DNA of 64,000 nucleotides from Sphingobacterium micropteri (GCF_014692515.1 NZ_JACOIK010000011.1:62001-126000), one strand, 5' to 3'. Shown: positions 45,724 through 56,143, counted from the stretch's first letter. Notes: generated by a model from the sequence alone, not told the origin. A program made the numbers and translations.

Positions 45724-46278
45724 ATGCGAAAACATATCTTATCCGTATGTACAATCTTTACACTGGTGGTGCTTTTAGCATCCTGTGGAGCTCAACGAAA
45801 ATCTTCTGCTGGAAGCGCTACATCGCTAGGCAATGACGGTCCATCTGCCCGTGAGTGGCGAAATGGGCTAAAGGGGAAATGGGTGTTAAACGCTGTAGAT
45901 CGGGAAGATGTTCCTACCGCCTACACGATTAAGAATATTTTTGATGAAGCACCGGTAGATTGTTTTATTGGCAGTGTGTGGACTCTTCCTGGGGGTAACT
46001 ATCAGGGAAGTATTGTTTTTAATGCCTCGGGAACGTTATGTGCTGATGGCGCGACACGGAATATTGTATGGTCGATATACGACATCCCGAACGATAATTT
46101 ACACCCACAGTTTCAATTTAAGAAAATATACTCGGGTGAGAAAGCTCGGAATGTAACGACGGGTTATCGTTTGGATCTTTCGTATTCTGACGGCCAGTCA
46201 TTGATCATGCGTATGCCTATCCCACTGGATAACGGAACCGGTCATCTGGTGTTCAATTTCTCGCGCGTACAAGACTAA
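45724..46278 (+). CDS. Lipocalin-like lipoprotein
   Basis: A 184-residue exported lipoprotein. The signal peptide ends in the lipobox 'LLASC' (Cys about 21). The mature part begins with a Ser/Gly linker, then 'LKGKWVLNAVDRED', 'CFIGSVWTLPGGNYQGSI' and 'GYRLDLSYSDGQSLIMRMPI', typical of the Bacteroidetes lipocalin-like group. ATG 45724 gives the proper signal peptide; an ATG at 45685 would overlap the promoter motif. It is a single-gene unit ending before a repeat element. Confidence 0.85.
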   Translation: MRKHILSVCTIFTLVVLLASCGAQRKSSAGSATSLGNDGPSAREWRNGLKGKWVLNAVDREDVPTAYTIKNIFDEAPVDCFIGSVWTLPGGNYQGSIVFNASGTLCADGATRNIVWSIYDIPNDNLHPQFQFKKIYSGEKARNVTTGYRLDLSYSDGQSLIMRMPIPLDNGTGHLVFNFSRVQD

Positions 46279-46292
46279 ATCAAGTGATCAAT

Positions 46293-46334
46293 AAGGAGTG
46301 ACTGGTAAAAAGTATAGACTACTCGTCACTCCTT
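46293..46334. repeat. Interspersed palindromic element, copy 1
   Basis: AAGGAGTGAC (46293-46302) and GTCACTCCTT (46325-46334) are perfect 10-bp arms around a 22-base middle. The sequence resembles a second element at 48564-48624 and the AGTGAC/GTCACT-type repeats of Bacteroidetes intergenic regions. Confidence 0.6.
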
Positions 46335-46356
46335 ACGCATTACGATTCACTAAAAT

Positions 46357-47508
46357 ATGGATACACATAAAACCAAAGTTGCCTTAATTACCGGTATTAC
46401 AGGTCAAGATGGAGCTTACCTAGCCGAATTTCTATTAAAGAAAGGCTACATCGTTCACGGCTTGAAGAGACGTTCTTCCCTATTCAATACCGACCGTATT
46501 GATCATCTTTATCAGGATCCACACGCAAACAAGCGTAATTTTATGCTGCATTATGGTGATTTGACAGATTCTAGTAATCTGATTCGGATTATTCAGGAAA
46601 TTCAGCCAGATGAAATCTATAATTTAGCCGCACAATCCCATGTCAAAGTAAGTTTTGATACGCCTGAGTATACGGCGAATGCGGATGGTATCGGTGCATT
46701 ACGGATTTTAGATGCGGTTCGCCTATTGGGACTGACTAGAAAAACAAAAATATATCAGGCATCTACTTCGGAGCTGTATGGTTTGGTACAGGAAGTTCCA
46801 CAAAGCGAAAGAACACCGTTTTATCCACGTAGCCCTTATGCCGTTGCGAAATTATACGGTTATTGGATTACGGTGAACTACCGCGAAGCGTACGGCATGT
46901 ATGCGTGTAATGGCATTCTGTTTAACCACGAAAGTCCGGTACGCGGAGAAACTTTTGTAACCCGCAAGATAACACGGGCGGTCGCAAAGATCGCGTTGGG
47001 TTTACAGGATAAGTTATTTTTAGGCAATCTGTCTGCACAGCGCGATTGGGGACATGCGAAAGACTACGTGGAAGCGATGTGGTTAATTTTGCAGCAGCAA
47101 CAACCTGAAGACTATGTTATTGCGACCGGTGTAACGACTACGGTTCGAGATTTTGTGCGTATGGCTTTTGCAGAACTGGGTATAGAGATCGAATTTAGTG
47201 GTAAAGATGAACAGGAAAAAGGAGTTATCATCGACCGTGATGAAGAAATATTGGACCGCTTGAATATTCCTGTGGAACATATAAAATTGGGCCAAACTGT
47301 GGTAAAAGTTGATCCGCAGTATTTCCGACCTACAGAGGTAGATTTATTAATCGGCGATCCATCCAAAGCAAACAATAAGCTTGGTTGGTACCCAAAATAC
47401 ACGTTGCCCATGTTAGTGAAAGAGATGGTAGACAGTGATTTGCAGTTAATGCGGAAAGAAGAATACCTGAAAAAAGGAGGCTTCACCATTCTGAATTATT
47501 TTGAATAG
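46357..47508 (+). CDS. gmd: GDP-mannose 4,6-dehydratase
   Basis: Converts GDP-mannose to GDP-4-keto-6-deoxymannose, the first step to GDP-fucose or GDP-rhamnose. The 383-residue SDR-fold enzyme has '[19 protein letters not shown]', 'VHGLKRRSS', the catalytic 'STSELYG' and '[12 protein letters not shown]' (YxxxK), and '[20 protein letters not shown]'. The partner epimerase/reductase (fcl) is not next to it here. Confidence 0.97.
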   Translation: MDTHKTKVALITGITGQDGAYLAEFLLKKGYIVHGLKRRSSLFNTDRIDHLYQDPHANKRNFMLHYGDLTDSSNLIRIIQEIQPDEIYNLAAQSHVKVSFDTPEYTANADGIGALRILDAVRLLGLTRKTKIYQASTSELYGLVQEVPQSERTPFYPRSPYAVAKLYGYWITVNYREAYGMYACNGILFNHESPVRGETFVTRKITRAVAKIALGLQDKLFLGNLSAQRDWGHAKDYVEAMWLILQQQQPEDYVIATGVTTTVRDFVRMAFAELGIEIEFSGKDEQEKGVIIDRDEEILDRLNIPVEHIKLGQTVVKVDPQYFRPTEVDLLIGDPSKANNKLGWYPKYTLPMLVKEMVDSDLQLMRKEEYLKKGGFTILNYFE

Positions 47509-47592
47509 ATACCTATATATGCGTAAGTCTTAATTGGAATAGTTTTTGTAAGATGTTAACGTAGAAATAACAATGATTTTACGGCATTTTAT

Positions 47593-48558
47593 GTGAAAAA
47601 GAGGATGTACAAAGAACAAAATAAGGATAAAGGAGGTGCGCTAGACACCAACAAAAAATATCCCGAAGAGCCGTCAAAAAAAAGTAATTCGAAGATTTAT
47701 TTTTTTATTATAGCTATTGCAGCATTGCTTGCAACCAATGTTTATTTTTATGTAAAATTCAAGTCGTCTGGAGAGAAGCTCTACACCATGGCTATTCAAA
47801 AGCAGGACTTACAGATTGAGATTGACCGTATCGAAGCAGAATTAGATAATCTTGTTGCGCAAAAAGTAGTCGGAGTAGATTCGACAATGCAGGCTTCTGA
47901 GATACGGGCTAGGGAGAGTATCAGTTCACTGCGGACGAAGCTTGAAAATCAAACGATTTCAGAAGAAGATATGCAGGTAGCAACGAGAGAGGTTGCGCGA
48001 TTAAAAGGAGATGTATCTACTTTGCGCCTTGCCCTTAATGAGTTAAAAATTAGAAATGAGATTCTTCAAAGAGAGAACCAAACGCTGACTAGACAGGTGT
48101 CTACGACAGACAAAAAAGTAACCGCTCTTTCACAGGAAAATACGGAGCTAAAAGGCAAAGTTAATGTTGCTTCTGCATTAAAAGTTTCCAATATCCAGGT
48201 TAATGGAATTTCAATCTCAAAAAAAGGCAAAATAGAGACTGAATCCCGCACCCGTAGAATAGATCAATTACAGATTTTATTTTCTGTCGCAGACAATGTC
48301 CTGACACCGAAAGGAAATAAAGAAGTATTTGTTCGGGTGATAGATCCATCGGGTAATTTATTTGGCGACGCTAACAATATGTTTTATGTGCATGGCGAGA
48401 AATTACAGTATACATTCAAGGAAACCATTAGTTTTACGAATAATGGGGAAGAGTATCAATTCCTTTGGTCACAAGATAAATTCAAAAAGGGAGCCTATAC
48501 TGTCTTGCTGTATAATGAGAATGCGATCATGGGACGCGCTAGTGTCGTTTTAAGGTAG
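47593..48558 (+). CDS. Coiled-coil membrane protein, unknown
   Basis: A 321-residue protein with a basic cytoplasmic N-terminus, one membrane helix (about 37-55), a long coiled coil (about 60-190, rich in Glu/Leu/Arg heptads) and a C-terminal beta-rich domain (about 205-321, 'VFVRVIDPSGNLFGDANNMF'). No enzyme motif. The start is either GTG 47593 or ATG 47605. It may be an envelope scaffold; this is inferred from topology only. Confidence 0.75.
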   Translation: MKKRMYKEQNKDKGGALDTNKKYPEEPSKKSNSKIYFFIIAIAALLATNVYFYVKFKSSGEKLYTMAIQKQDLQIEIDRIEAELDNLVAQKVVGVDSTMQASEIRARESISSLRTKLENQTISEEDMQVATREVARLKGDVSTLRLALNELKIRNEILQRENQTLTRQVSTTDKKVTALSQENTELKGKVNVASALKVSNIQVNGISISKKGKIETESRTRRIDQLQILFSVADNVLTPKGNKEVFVRVIDPSGNLFGDANNMFYVHGEKLQYTFKETISFTNNGEEYQFLWSQDKFKKGAYTVLLYNENAIMGRASVVLR

Positions 48559-48563
48559 TGGAC

Positions 48564-48624
48564 AAGTAATCAGTGACCAGTAAATCAGTGATTGTATAGT
48601 TAACTAGCTCATCACTCATTACTT
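48564..48624. repeat. Interspersed palindromic element, copy 2
   Basis: Arms 48564-48576 and 48612-48624 pair at 12 of 13 bases around a middle that contains another AATCAGTGATT unit. It lies between two convergent genes and resembles copy 1 at 46293. Confidence 0.6.
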
Positions 48625-51600
48625 TTTATAAATAGGTAACGTTATAACAAACGTTGTTCCTACATTTGTTTGAGTCATAAAATCAATTTTCCCCCCAATT
48701 CCCGTTATTGTCTGCTTTACAAAGGCCAAACCTAATCCGGTCCCCGAGCTTTTAGTCGTGAAATTTGGCTTAAATATTTTAGGAATAACATCTTGCGGGA
48801 TACCAAAACCGTTATCTTGGATCAAGATTTCGACCAAATCTTCATCGGTATACCGTAAAATAATATCAATTTTAATTTTCTTCCGACCCAGGCTCGCTTC
48901 TATCGCATTCTTAAATAAGTTGTTGAATGTCCGAAGGAATTGGTCACGGTCGCCTTGCACAAAGACCGATTTATCCGATGTTTCGTTGATTAAAAGGATG
49001 GATGTATTGCTTGTATTGCTAAAGAGATTGATGGCCTTCCGAATTTTTTCAACAAGATCGATTTTTACCAGGCTTGTCTCCGGCAATTTGGCAAAAGCAG
49101 AAAACTCTGTGGCAATAGTTGATAACAGGTCAATCTGTTCGATAATAGAAGTCGATATACGTTGAAAACGTTCTTCAAAGCGGCTGTCGTTTTCGTGATA
49201 GGATCGGATCAACTGCTGAATGCCTAACTTCATTGGTGTAAGTGGGTTTTTAATCTCATGCGCTACCTGTTTTGCCATTTCACGCCAAGCAGTTTCCCGT
49301 TCCACGTCTCGCAATTGTTTGGCGCTCTCTTCCAGTTTAATCAACATATGATTATATTCCTTAATGAGCATCCCGATTTCGTCATTTCTATCCCAATAGA
49401 GAGGTTCGTTGATCTTGTTGGATAATTGTGTCTCTGCCAGCTTCATCCGTACAATATCTAGGGGTTTGGTTATTTTTCGAGACAATGTTACGGCAATGAA
49501 ACCAAATAAAATAATGATAAATGTATAGATATTTAAAATGGTATTTAGCAACAGGTTCTTACTATCTGCCGCATCTTTCTCCGTCGTATAATACGGGATG
49601 TTTAGGTAAGCAGCCGTCGTGTAATCTTCATATTTGATAGCTGCATATACAGAAGAGAACCAAAAATTTGAAATACGTTCCCGTTCATAAGCTTCCGAGT
49701 TCCGCAATACAGCTAGTTTATTTAATGCTGCAGGATTCATAAAGTCGGATATAAGCTTCAGATCAAAAATACGTTGTTGTGAGGAATAAAGTAGCCGTCC
49801 AGACTTATCGTATAGGTTGAAGTTTGTCATGGTAGAAGGGGCCATTTCTTTGAGCATTTCTACAATTTTCTCTTTAAATCCCTCCTGACTTTGACTACCG
49901 GCCATATAGTTTTCAATCTTTTTAGTGATTTCTGCAATTTCCTTTAATCGATTAGTGGTTGTCGTTTCTTCCAACTGCCTGTTTAAACTGATAAAGGCGA
50001 CAGCACCGGATATCAATGTGCCCAATAAGACGGATGTACTAACCAACGCTTGAATACGTGTACTATACTGGATATTGTTGAATAGGATGCGAAAATGGTA
50101 CTGAATCCTATTCCATCGAAACGATATACTGGAAAAAGTTTTGATAAGATAATTGATGAGATTAAATAGGCCGAAGAAGATGAGCAAGAGTATGAAGACG
50201 ATAGATGCCAAGGCTAGATGTTCCCAAAGGGAGGCTTTTGGCATACTAAAAACAATCGTTGTATATTGATCGGGCTTATAGGCGAGATGAAAATAATGAT
50301 CGTTTACTGTTAAAGGCATATATTCCCGCAGTTTATTCGGTATGCTTAGGTCATTTTCCGTATAGCTATAGGTGCCGTATTGTGTTACCAGATTATTGCC
50401 TTTATAGAGCGCATAAGAATTATCCCTGAAGGACTCAAAGTGCCAGCTTGTCGCATTATTGTCCGCTAATACTTCCGGATAGGGAAGAGAGGTACTATAA
50501 GATAGGTTTTTTATATTGAGATAAATGTGGTGAAACTTATCGGGGTTGTCCTCATAAGGAATGGAAAAATGGGTGAAATATTCATGTGTCCCCAGCTCGC
50601 TACGTAAGCGGTAAAAGTTTGAGGTGAACGGAATTTTTATAGCACTTTTAATTACATTTTCCCGGTATTCCGCCGGTTTATTTATTGTATAGTTTTCTAG
50701 GGGGGTACCCTCGTTGTCGTAATAGAATGCTTGGAATTCGAATCTTGACAAATACCCGCTCATATATCTTGTTTTGATATAATCCGTAATATAAGGAATA
50801 TCGGGCATTGTATCATGCAGATTAAAGAGTTTACTTAATCGATAATCGTTAATGATATTTTTTTCCAGATCAATAAAAAGGGAAACGGCGTTTACATCAT
50901 CTTCAGCCAAAAGGTGAGCGATGGCCTGCTCCATTCTGTTCATCTTTTTTATCTCATTATAGTGGTTATAAGAGATGACCGAGATGGTTGAAAATAGCAA
51001 TACCGTTAAAATAAATGTAGAGAGCTGATAAGGCGACGAAAAATGGTAGGCTTTGTAAGTCCGGAGAAAAACTAAAATACCAAAAAGAATACCGAAGAGA
51101 ATATTAAAACCTATAAGAGCTGTGGCAATTAGGGCAAAAACCAAGCAGATTAGTTCGATATTCAGTATAACGGTAATATTATTTAGTAGTTGACGCACCA
51201 TTTGTACCACCCGGTCAATATACAATACCAGTGTAAGTACATTAATACAGAATAACAAAATACATAACCAACCGTAGTAGCCAAGATTGAGGATTTTGGT
51301 GAAGTCGTTTTCATATACGGGGGAATGCGTCAGAAGCGTTCCTAGAAAATAATAGATGATATGTCCAAAGAAATAGATCGAAAAAATACCAATCGCGGAG
51401 AGGATAATTGCATACTTTCTATTCGTTAAAAAAGCGGGGGGGTGAAGGTATTTTTGAATAGACATAATAAAGCACATAAACCAAAATATGGCACATGTGT
51501 TTACTAAAAAAGACCAAATATTGGGTAAAAATTGGTTGTAGGCATAATGTTTAGGATCAAATAATTCCAGGCTGGAATGGATAAACAACCAGTTCGATTT

Positions 51601-52374
51601 TAGATCTAAATACCGTACAGCTACCAATGTACTAGCAAACAAGATAATTCCCAGCCAAGCTTTCCCTTTTTTTGCGAAATAAATTGCAATACTATTGATC
51701 AAGATAATCAAACATACCAGTCCGGCTACCCAACAAAAGAATTGTAAACTGATGAATAAGTTATCTTTCTTTCCCTCGATTAACTTGACGGAAAATAGAT
51801 AATTGCCATTTTTACTATAAATATTACGTATATTTTTATTATCGTCGTATCCGGCAATTTCAAGATTATTAACACCGATAGTAGAAAGAAAATTATTGTG
51901 CAAGAATTGGTTTGTATTTTCGAAATTCCGCTTTATGGGAACTAAAGCGAGGACGGAAATACCGTTTGTTAGTTCTTTTTTCTTTGTTAAGAAAGAACGA
52001 TTTTCAGTTTGGATGACAGAAGTCTTTTCGCTTAATCCCACATCACTGAAAGGAACGTAGATATAGGTAGACCAGTGCACAATCTGGTTATCGTTGTATA
52101 TATAAAAATAGATAAATTCTTTAGCCAGCTTGGTCGTAAGATTAGCGAGTTGTACCGGATACTTGTCGGCGTGCTGGAAGGTTTTGATGACGAGGCTATC
52201 TCGCAATATGTCATCAATTCTATCTTCATACCAATGAATCTTCCGTGTAAGTTTTTTTTCATCCAGCTCGAGCATGTCTTCATCCGTAATGGTGAAGTGA
52301 ATGGTGAGTGCTGTACCCATCAGGGATAGTGTTAACACCAAAAGCAAAAATCGAATTTTTGTAAGCATCTCCAT
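48619..52374 (-). CDS. Very large NtrY-like sensor histidine kinase
   Basis: About 1251 residues from the ATG at 52374, which has GGAAAAG as ribosome site; an in-frame ATG at 52413 or 52425 lies in the palindrome. It has an N-terminal membrane helix and sensor region, six to seven more helices (about 210-470), a second extracytoplasmic region (to about 715), two further helices with another sensor segment, a HAMP domain ('KPLDIVRMKLAETQ'), the H-box 'VAHEIKNPLTPMKL', N-box 'NNLFKNAIEAS', and G-boxes 'DNGFGIP' and 'GTGLGLAFV'. No response regulator is adjacent. It lies downstream of sdhCAB. Confidence 0.88.
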   Translation of the reverse strand: MEMLTKIRFLLLVLTLSLMGTALTIHFTITDEDMLELDEKKLTRKIHWYEDRIDDILRDSLVIKTFQHADKYPVQLANLTTKLAKEFIYFYIYNDNQIVHWSTYIYVPFSDVGLSEKTSVIQTENRSFLTKKKELTNGISVLALVPIKRNFENTNQFLHNNFLSTIGVNNLEIAGYDDNKNIRNIYSKNGNYLFSVKLIEGKKDNLFISLQFFCWVAGLVCLIILINSIAIYFAKKGKAWLGIILFASTLVAVRYLDLKSNWLFIHSSLELFDPKHYAYNQFLPNIWSFLVNTCAIFWFMCFIMSIQKYLHPPAFLTNRKYAIILSAIGIFSIYFFGHIIYYFLGTLLTHSPVYENDFTKILNLGYYGWLCILLFCINVLTLVLYIDRVVQMVRQLLNNITVILNIELICLVFALIATALIGFNILFGILFGILVFLRTYKAYHFSSPYQLSTFILTVLLFSTISVISYNHYNEIKKMNRMEQAIAHLLAEDDVNAVSLFIDLEKNIINDYRLSKLFNLHDTMPDIPYITDYIKTRYMSGYLSRFEFQAFYYDNEGTPLENYTINKPAEYRENVIKSAIKIPFTSNFYRLRSELGTHEYFTHFSIPYEDNPDKFHHIYLNIKNLSYSTSLPYPEVLADNNATSWHFESFRDNSYALYKGNNLVTQYGTYSYTENDLSIPNKLREYMPLTVNDHYFHLAYKPDQYTTIVFSMPKASLWEHLALASIVFILLLIFFGLFNLINYLIKTFSSISFRWNRIQYHFRILFNNIQYSTRIQALVSTSVLLGTLISGAVAFISLNRQLEETTTTNRLKEIAEITKKIENYMAGSQSQEGFKEKIVEMLKEMAPSTMTNFNLYDKSGRLLYSSQQRIFDLKLISDFMNPAALNKLAVLRNSEAYERERISNFWFSSVYAAIKYEDYTTAAYLNIPYYTTEKDAADSKNLLLNTILNIYTFIIILFGFIAVTLSRKITKPLDIVRMKLAETQLSNKINEPLYWDRNDEIGMLIKEYNHMLIKLEESAKQLRDVERETAWREMAKQVAHEIKNPLTPMKLGIQQLIRSYHENDSRFEERFQRISTSIIEQIDLLSTIATEFSAFAKLPETSLVKIDLVEKIRKAINLFSNTSNTSILLINETSDKSVFVQGDRDQFLRTFNNLFKNAIEASLGRKKIKIDIILRYTDEDLVEILIQDNGFGIPQDVIPKIFKPNFTTKSSGTGLGLAFVKQTITGIGGKIDFMTQTNVGTTFVITLPIYKK

Positions 52375-52399
52375 TCTTTTCCGTACGATGGATGTAAAC

Positions 52400-52455
52400 C
52401 TAAATAAATTCATCTTTATATGCAATTAATTGCATATAAAGATGAATTTATTTAG
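52400..52455. repeat. 56-bp perfect palindrome
   Basis: The bases 52400-52427 and 52428-52455 are exact reverse complements with no central spacer. It is AT-rich, with AATTAATT at the centre, and lies just upstream of the histidine kinase start. Confidence 0.9.
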
Positions 52456-52494
52456 CGCTCCTCGGCCATCAAGGTCTCTTTGTATAGAGGAAAT

Positions 52495-52542
52495 ATAAAA
52501 AAAAGTCCTCGTTATGTATACATAACGAGGACTTTTTTTTAT
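52495..52542 (-). terminator. Terminator of sdhCAB, 48-bp perfect palindrome
   Basis: The bases 52495-52518 and 52519-52542 are exact reverse complements. The 14-base GC-bearing core (GTCCTCGTTATGTA) is flanked by eight A and eight T, so it can end transcription on either strand. It lies 15 bases past the sdhB stop. Confidence 0.85.
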
Positions 52543-52556
52543 TATGACACTACGCC

Positions 52557-53336
52557 TTAGGAATGCGTATGTACATCTTCTTCGCGAAAGAATTTTGCCC
52601 CAAAATATTCCCGGTTCATCCGCGCAATATTCGATAATTTGATGCCTTTGGGACATTCTGCCTCGCAGGCACCTGTATTCGTACAGTTACCGAATCCTTC
52701 TGCATCCATTTGGTCAATCATGGCCTGTGCTCTTTCGTAGCGTTCTGTTTGGCCTTGTGGTAATAATGCAAATTGAGAGATCTTTGCCGATACGAACAGC
52801 ATGGCAGATGCATTTTTACATGCAGCTACGCAAGCCCCACATCCGATACATGTTGCAGACTCAAATGCTTCGTCGGCAATACGTTTTGGGATAGGAATCG
52901 TATTAGCATCAGGAACACCTCCGGTATTTACATTTACATATCCACCAGCCTGTTGAATACGATCAAAGGATGTACGATCAACTGCTAGATCTTTTAATAC
53001 AGGGAACGCCGCTGCTCTCCATGGCTCGATGACGATAGTCTGTCCGTCATGGAAAGAACGCATATGCAATTGACAGGTTGTGATACCGTATTTTGGTCCG
53101 TGTGGACGACCGTTGATAACTAATGAACACATACCACAAATACCTTCACGACAATCGTGATCAAAATATATAGGGTCTTCTCCCTTGCGTGTAAGGTCTT
53201 CGTTTACCACATCCAGCATTTCTAAGAAAGACATGTCATCTGCGATGTCCTTCGCTTGGATAGTGACAAATTTACCCTTGGTTTTATCATTTTTCTGACG
53301 CCAAATTTTTAGCGTTAAATTCATATGTTGTGCCAT
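52557..53336 (-). CDS. sdhB: Succinate dehydrogenase/fumarate reductase iron-sulfur subunit
   Basis: Carries electrons from the flavin to the membrane subunit. The 259 residues have the 2Fe-2S ligands in '[14 protein letters not shown]' and 'GITTCQLH', and the cysteine clusters '[11 protein letters not shown]' and '[15 protein letters not shown]' for the other centres. Last gene of sdhCAB, 17 bases after sdhA, followed by a strong terminator. Confidence 0.97.
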   Translation of the reverse strand: MAQHMNLTLKIWRQKNDKTKGKFVTIQAKDIADDMSFLEMLDVVNEDLTRKGEDPIYFDHDCREGICGMCSLVINGRPHGPKYGITTCQLHMRSFHDGQTIVIEPWRAAAFPVLKDLAVDRTSFDRIQQAGGYVNVNTGGVPDANTIPIPKRIADEAFESATCIGCGACVAACKNASAMLFVSAKISQFALLPQGQTERYERAQAMIDQMDAEGFGNCTNTGACEAECPKGIKLSNIARMNREYFGAKFFREEDVHTHS

Positions 53337-53353
53337 GATAATATATCTCCCTA

Positions 53354-55288
53354 CTATTTGTAACTTCTTTGTGTTAATTTAACGTTTTCGAAAACTAACT
53401 CTTCCTTATGTAAAGCTTCTGGTTGATTCTCTCCTCGGAATTCCCAAGCAGACACAAAAGTAAAGTTCTCGTCATCACGCTTAGCTTCTCCCTCTTCCGT
53501 TTGTGATTCCAAACGGAAATGTCCTCCACAGGATTCAGCACGGTTTAATGCATCGTCTACCATCAGTTCTCCTAATTCCAGAAAGTCTGCTACACGTCCC
53601 GCTTTTTCCAACGACATATTCAGCTCTTCGTTTTCTCCCAACACTTTTACGTCCGACCAGAATTCTTTTTTCAATTCCTGAATTAAGCCTTTTGCTTTTG
53701 TTAAGCCTTCTGCTGTACGGGCCATACCACAGTATTCCCACATGATATTTCCCAATTTCTTGTGAATATCATCTACAGTTTTCGAACCTTTCAAGTTTAG
53801 TAACGCGTTTACTTTGTTTTGGACTTCCTTACGTGTTTGTTCGAAGGCAGGGTTATTTTTATCAACTGGCGCAAAGCTTCCCAAATTTGCTAAATAATCA
53901 CCTACGGTGTAAGGAATAACGAAATATCCGTCAGATAAACCTTGCATAAGTGCCGATGCACCCAAGCGGTTAGCGCCATGGTCAGAGAAGTTACATTCAC
54001 CCAACGCATACAATCCTGGTACTGTGGTCATTAAGTTGTAATCTACCCAGATGCCTCCCATCGTGTAATGTACGGCAGGATAGATACGCATCGGTTGCTC
54101 ATACGGATTTTCGTCTGTAATTTGGTAATACATGTCAAACAAGTTACCGTATTTAGCTTCTACCGTATCTTTTCCTAAACGTTTGATAGCGTCGGCGAAA
54201 TCTAAGAACACAGCTACACCAGATTTACCAACACCCCGGCCGTCGTCGACCATTTCTTTCGCATTGCGGGAAGCCACGTCACGTGGTACCAAGTTACCGA
54301 AAGAAGGATATTTTCTTTCCAAGAAGTAATCCCGATCCTCTTCTTTAATATCTGCTGGTTTTAATTGTCCCTGACGTAATTTTTCAGAAAGTTCTTTTGT
54401 TTTTGGAACCCAAACCCGCCCATCATTACGAAGCGATTCTGACATCAAGGTCAGTTTCGATTGATGATCACCGGTTACGGGAATACAAGTAGGGTGGATT
54501 TGTGTGTAACAAGGGTTGGCAAAGAAAGCTCCGCGTTTGTGTGCTCTCCAAGCAGCTGTAACGTTACACCCCATAGCATTGGTTGACAGGAAGAAAACGT
54601 TTCCATAACCACCGGTACACAACAATACCGCATGTCCTTCGTGTGCTTCTATTTTACCTGTTACCAGGTCACGGGTGATAATACCACGCGCATGTCCGTC
54701 GATCTTTACCAAATCTAACATCTCGTGGCGCGTATACGACTTTACTTTCCCTTTTCTGATCTGACGGTTTAAGGCAGAATATGCACCTAATAATAATTGC
54801 TGTCCGGTTTGTCCACGTGCATAGAATGTACGGGATACCTGTGCCCCACCAAAAGAACGGTTATCCAACAATCCACCATATTCGCGGGCAAAAGGAACAC
54901 CTTGTGCCACACATTGGTCAATAATATTGACGGAAACTTCTGCTAAACGATATACATTGGCTTCGCGTGCGCGATAATCTCCTCCTTTAATCGTGTCGTA
55001 GAATAAACGAAACACGGAGTCCCCATCATTTTGGTAGTTTTTAGCAGCATTTATACCCCCTTGTGCCGCAATAGAGTGCGCACGACGTGGAGAGTCCTGA
55101 TAACAAAATGTTTTGACATTGTAACCAAGTTCTGCCAATGAAGCTGCTGCCGATGCTCCTGCCAAACCTGTACCCACCACAATGATAGTGAACTTACGCT
55201 TGTTGGCTGGGTTGACCAGCTTCATGTTGAATTTATGTTTTGACCATTTCTCGGCTAATGGGCCTGCAGGTACTTTCGAATCTAACAT
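53354..55288 (-). CDS. sdhA: Succinate dehydrogenase/fumarate reductase flavoprotein subunit
   Basis: The catalytic subunit oxidising succinate to fumarate (or the reverse). The 644-residue protein has the FAD site '[20 protein letters not shown]', the FAD-linking His in '[15 protein letters not shown]', and the active-site segment '[14 protein letters not shown]'-type '[18 protein letters not shown]'. It is the larger Bacteroidetes form. sdhC precedes it by 46 bases and sdhB follows. Confidence 0.97.
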   Translation of the reverse strand: MLDSKVPAGPLAEKWSKHKFNMKLVNPANKRKFTIIVVGTGLAGASAAASLAELGYNVKTFCYQDSPRRAHSIAAQGGINAAKNYQNDGDSVFRLFYDTIKGGDYRAREANVYRLAEVSVNIIDQCVAQGVPFAREYGGLLDNRSFGGAQVSRTFYARGQTGQQLLLGAYSALNRQIRKGKVKSYTRHEMLDLVKIDGHARGIITRDLVTGKIEAHEGHAVLLCTGGYGNVFFLSTNAMGCNVTAAWRAHKRGAFFANPCYTQIHPTCIPVTGDHQSKLTLMSESLRNDGRVWVPKTKELSEKLRQGQLKPADIKEEDRDYFLERKYPSFGNLVPRDVASRNAKEMVDDGRGVGKSGVAVFLDFADAIKRLGKDTVEAKYGNLFDMYYQITDENPYEQPMRIYPAVHYTMGGIWVDYNLMTTVPGLYALGECNFSDHGANRLGASALMQGLSDGYFVIPYTVGDYLANLGSFAPVDKNNPAFEQTRKEVQNKVNALLNLKGSKTVDDIHKKLGNIMWEYCGMARTAEGLTKAKGLIQELKKEFWSDVKVLGENEELNMSLEKAGRVADFLELGELMVDDALNRAESCGGHFRLESQTEEGEAKRDDENFTFVSAWEFRGENQPEALHKEELVFENVKLTQRSYK

Positions 55289-55334
55289 ATTTTAAATAAT
55301 TTATATTTAACAGATATGGATATATCCTAAAATA

Positions 55335-56108
55335 TTATTTAACGAAATAAAAATATAGTGGCATCAATGCAAAACCAATCGGAATAATAACACCGAATAC
55401 CCAAACACCTAAAAACTCAATGATAGGTACGTATTTTTTATGAGAAACACCTAACGTCTGGAACGCCGACTTGAATCCGTGGATCAAGTGAAACGACAGG
55501 GCCGCCATGGCTAGGACATAGAAGATCACGATTCCGATATTCTGAAAAGCAAAATCTACCTGTTTGTAAAGGTCCCGTGCTTTGATGATTTCCACATTGT
55601 TCTCAACCGTAACCTGATAATCATTAAATTCAGTAGCTTGTATCTCCTGTACAGCGGTTTCACCTGTTGCCAAATCCGTGCGATATTCCACATAGGGTAC
55701 TTGATCGTTATGGTATTTCCACCAGAAATTATACATGTGTGTGGCGAGGAAAACCAAGATGATTGTGCCCAAGATTCCCATGTTACGGGAATTCCACTTA
55801 CTATTTGCAGCACCATTAAACTGTGCATAGCCGATAGGACGAGCAGCCTTGTTTTTCATCGTCAAGACTAAGGCATAAATAGCATGTAAAATGATTGAAG
55901 CGTAAAGTAGATATGATACTACTTTAATAGGGGTAAAGTGGGTCATGAAATACGCATACTGGTTGAAAGCGTACCCCGCATCGTTTTTAAATAGCTGCAA
56001 GTTACCAATCAAATGAACGATCAGGAACAGACATAAAAAAATCCCCGTCAAGCTCATGATTAGTTTTCTTCCAAGTGAAGAATTTAAAACTGGCTTTGAA
56101 TTACTCAT
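55335..56108 (-). CDS. sdhC: Succinate dehydrogenase cytochrome b subunit
   Basis: The 257-residue haem b and quinone-reacting membrane anchor of the b558 type, with about five helices and membrane histidines ('FLIVHLIGNLQLF', 'SIILHAIYAL', 'FLATHMYNFWWKYH', 'LSFHLIHGFKSAF'). First gene of the sdhCAB operon; a promoter-like box lies upstream. Confidence 0.96.
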   Translation of the reverse strand: MSNSKPVLNSSLGRKLIMSLTGIFLCLFLIVHLIGNLQLFKNDAGYAFNQYAYFMTHFTPIKVVSYLLYASIILHAIYALVLTMKNKAARPIGYAQFNGAANSKWNSRNMGILGTIILVFLATHMYNFWWKYHNDQVPYVEYRTDLATGETAVQEIQATEFNDYQVTVENNVEIIKARDLYKQVDFAFQNIGIVIFYVLAMAALSFHLIHGFKSAFQTLGVSHKKYVPIIEFLGVWVFGVIIPIGFALMPLYFYFVK

Positions 56109-56135
56109 TATCCTAGATGTTTATATATATTTTCG

Positions 56136-56143
56136 CAAATCTA
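56136..56143 (-). promoter_or_regulatory. Probable sdhCAB promoter, -7 element
   Basis: Minus-strand TAGATTTG matches TAnnTTTG exactly, 27 bases before the sdhC ATG. A TTTG lies 23 bases further upstream, longer than the usual 19. Confidence 0.45.

Noticed and set aside
52456-52494. Possible small gene or RNA between the two palindromes
   Set aside because: Only 39 bases with no start, stop or structure beyond a 4-bp stem.
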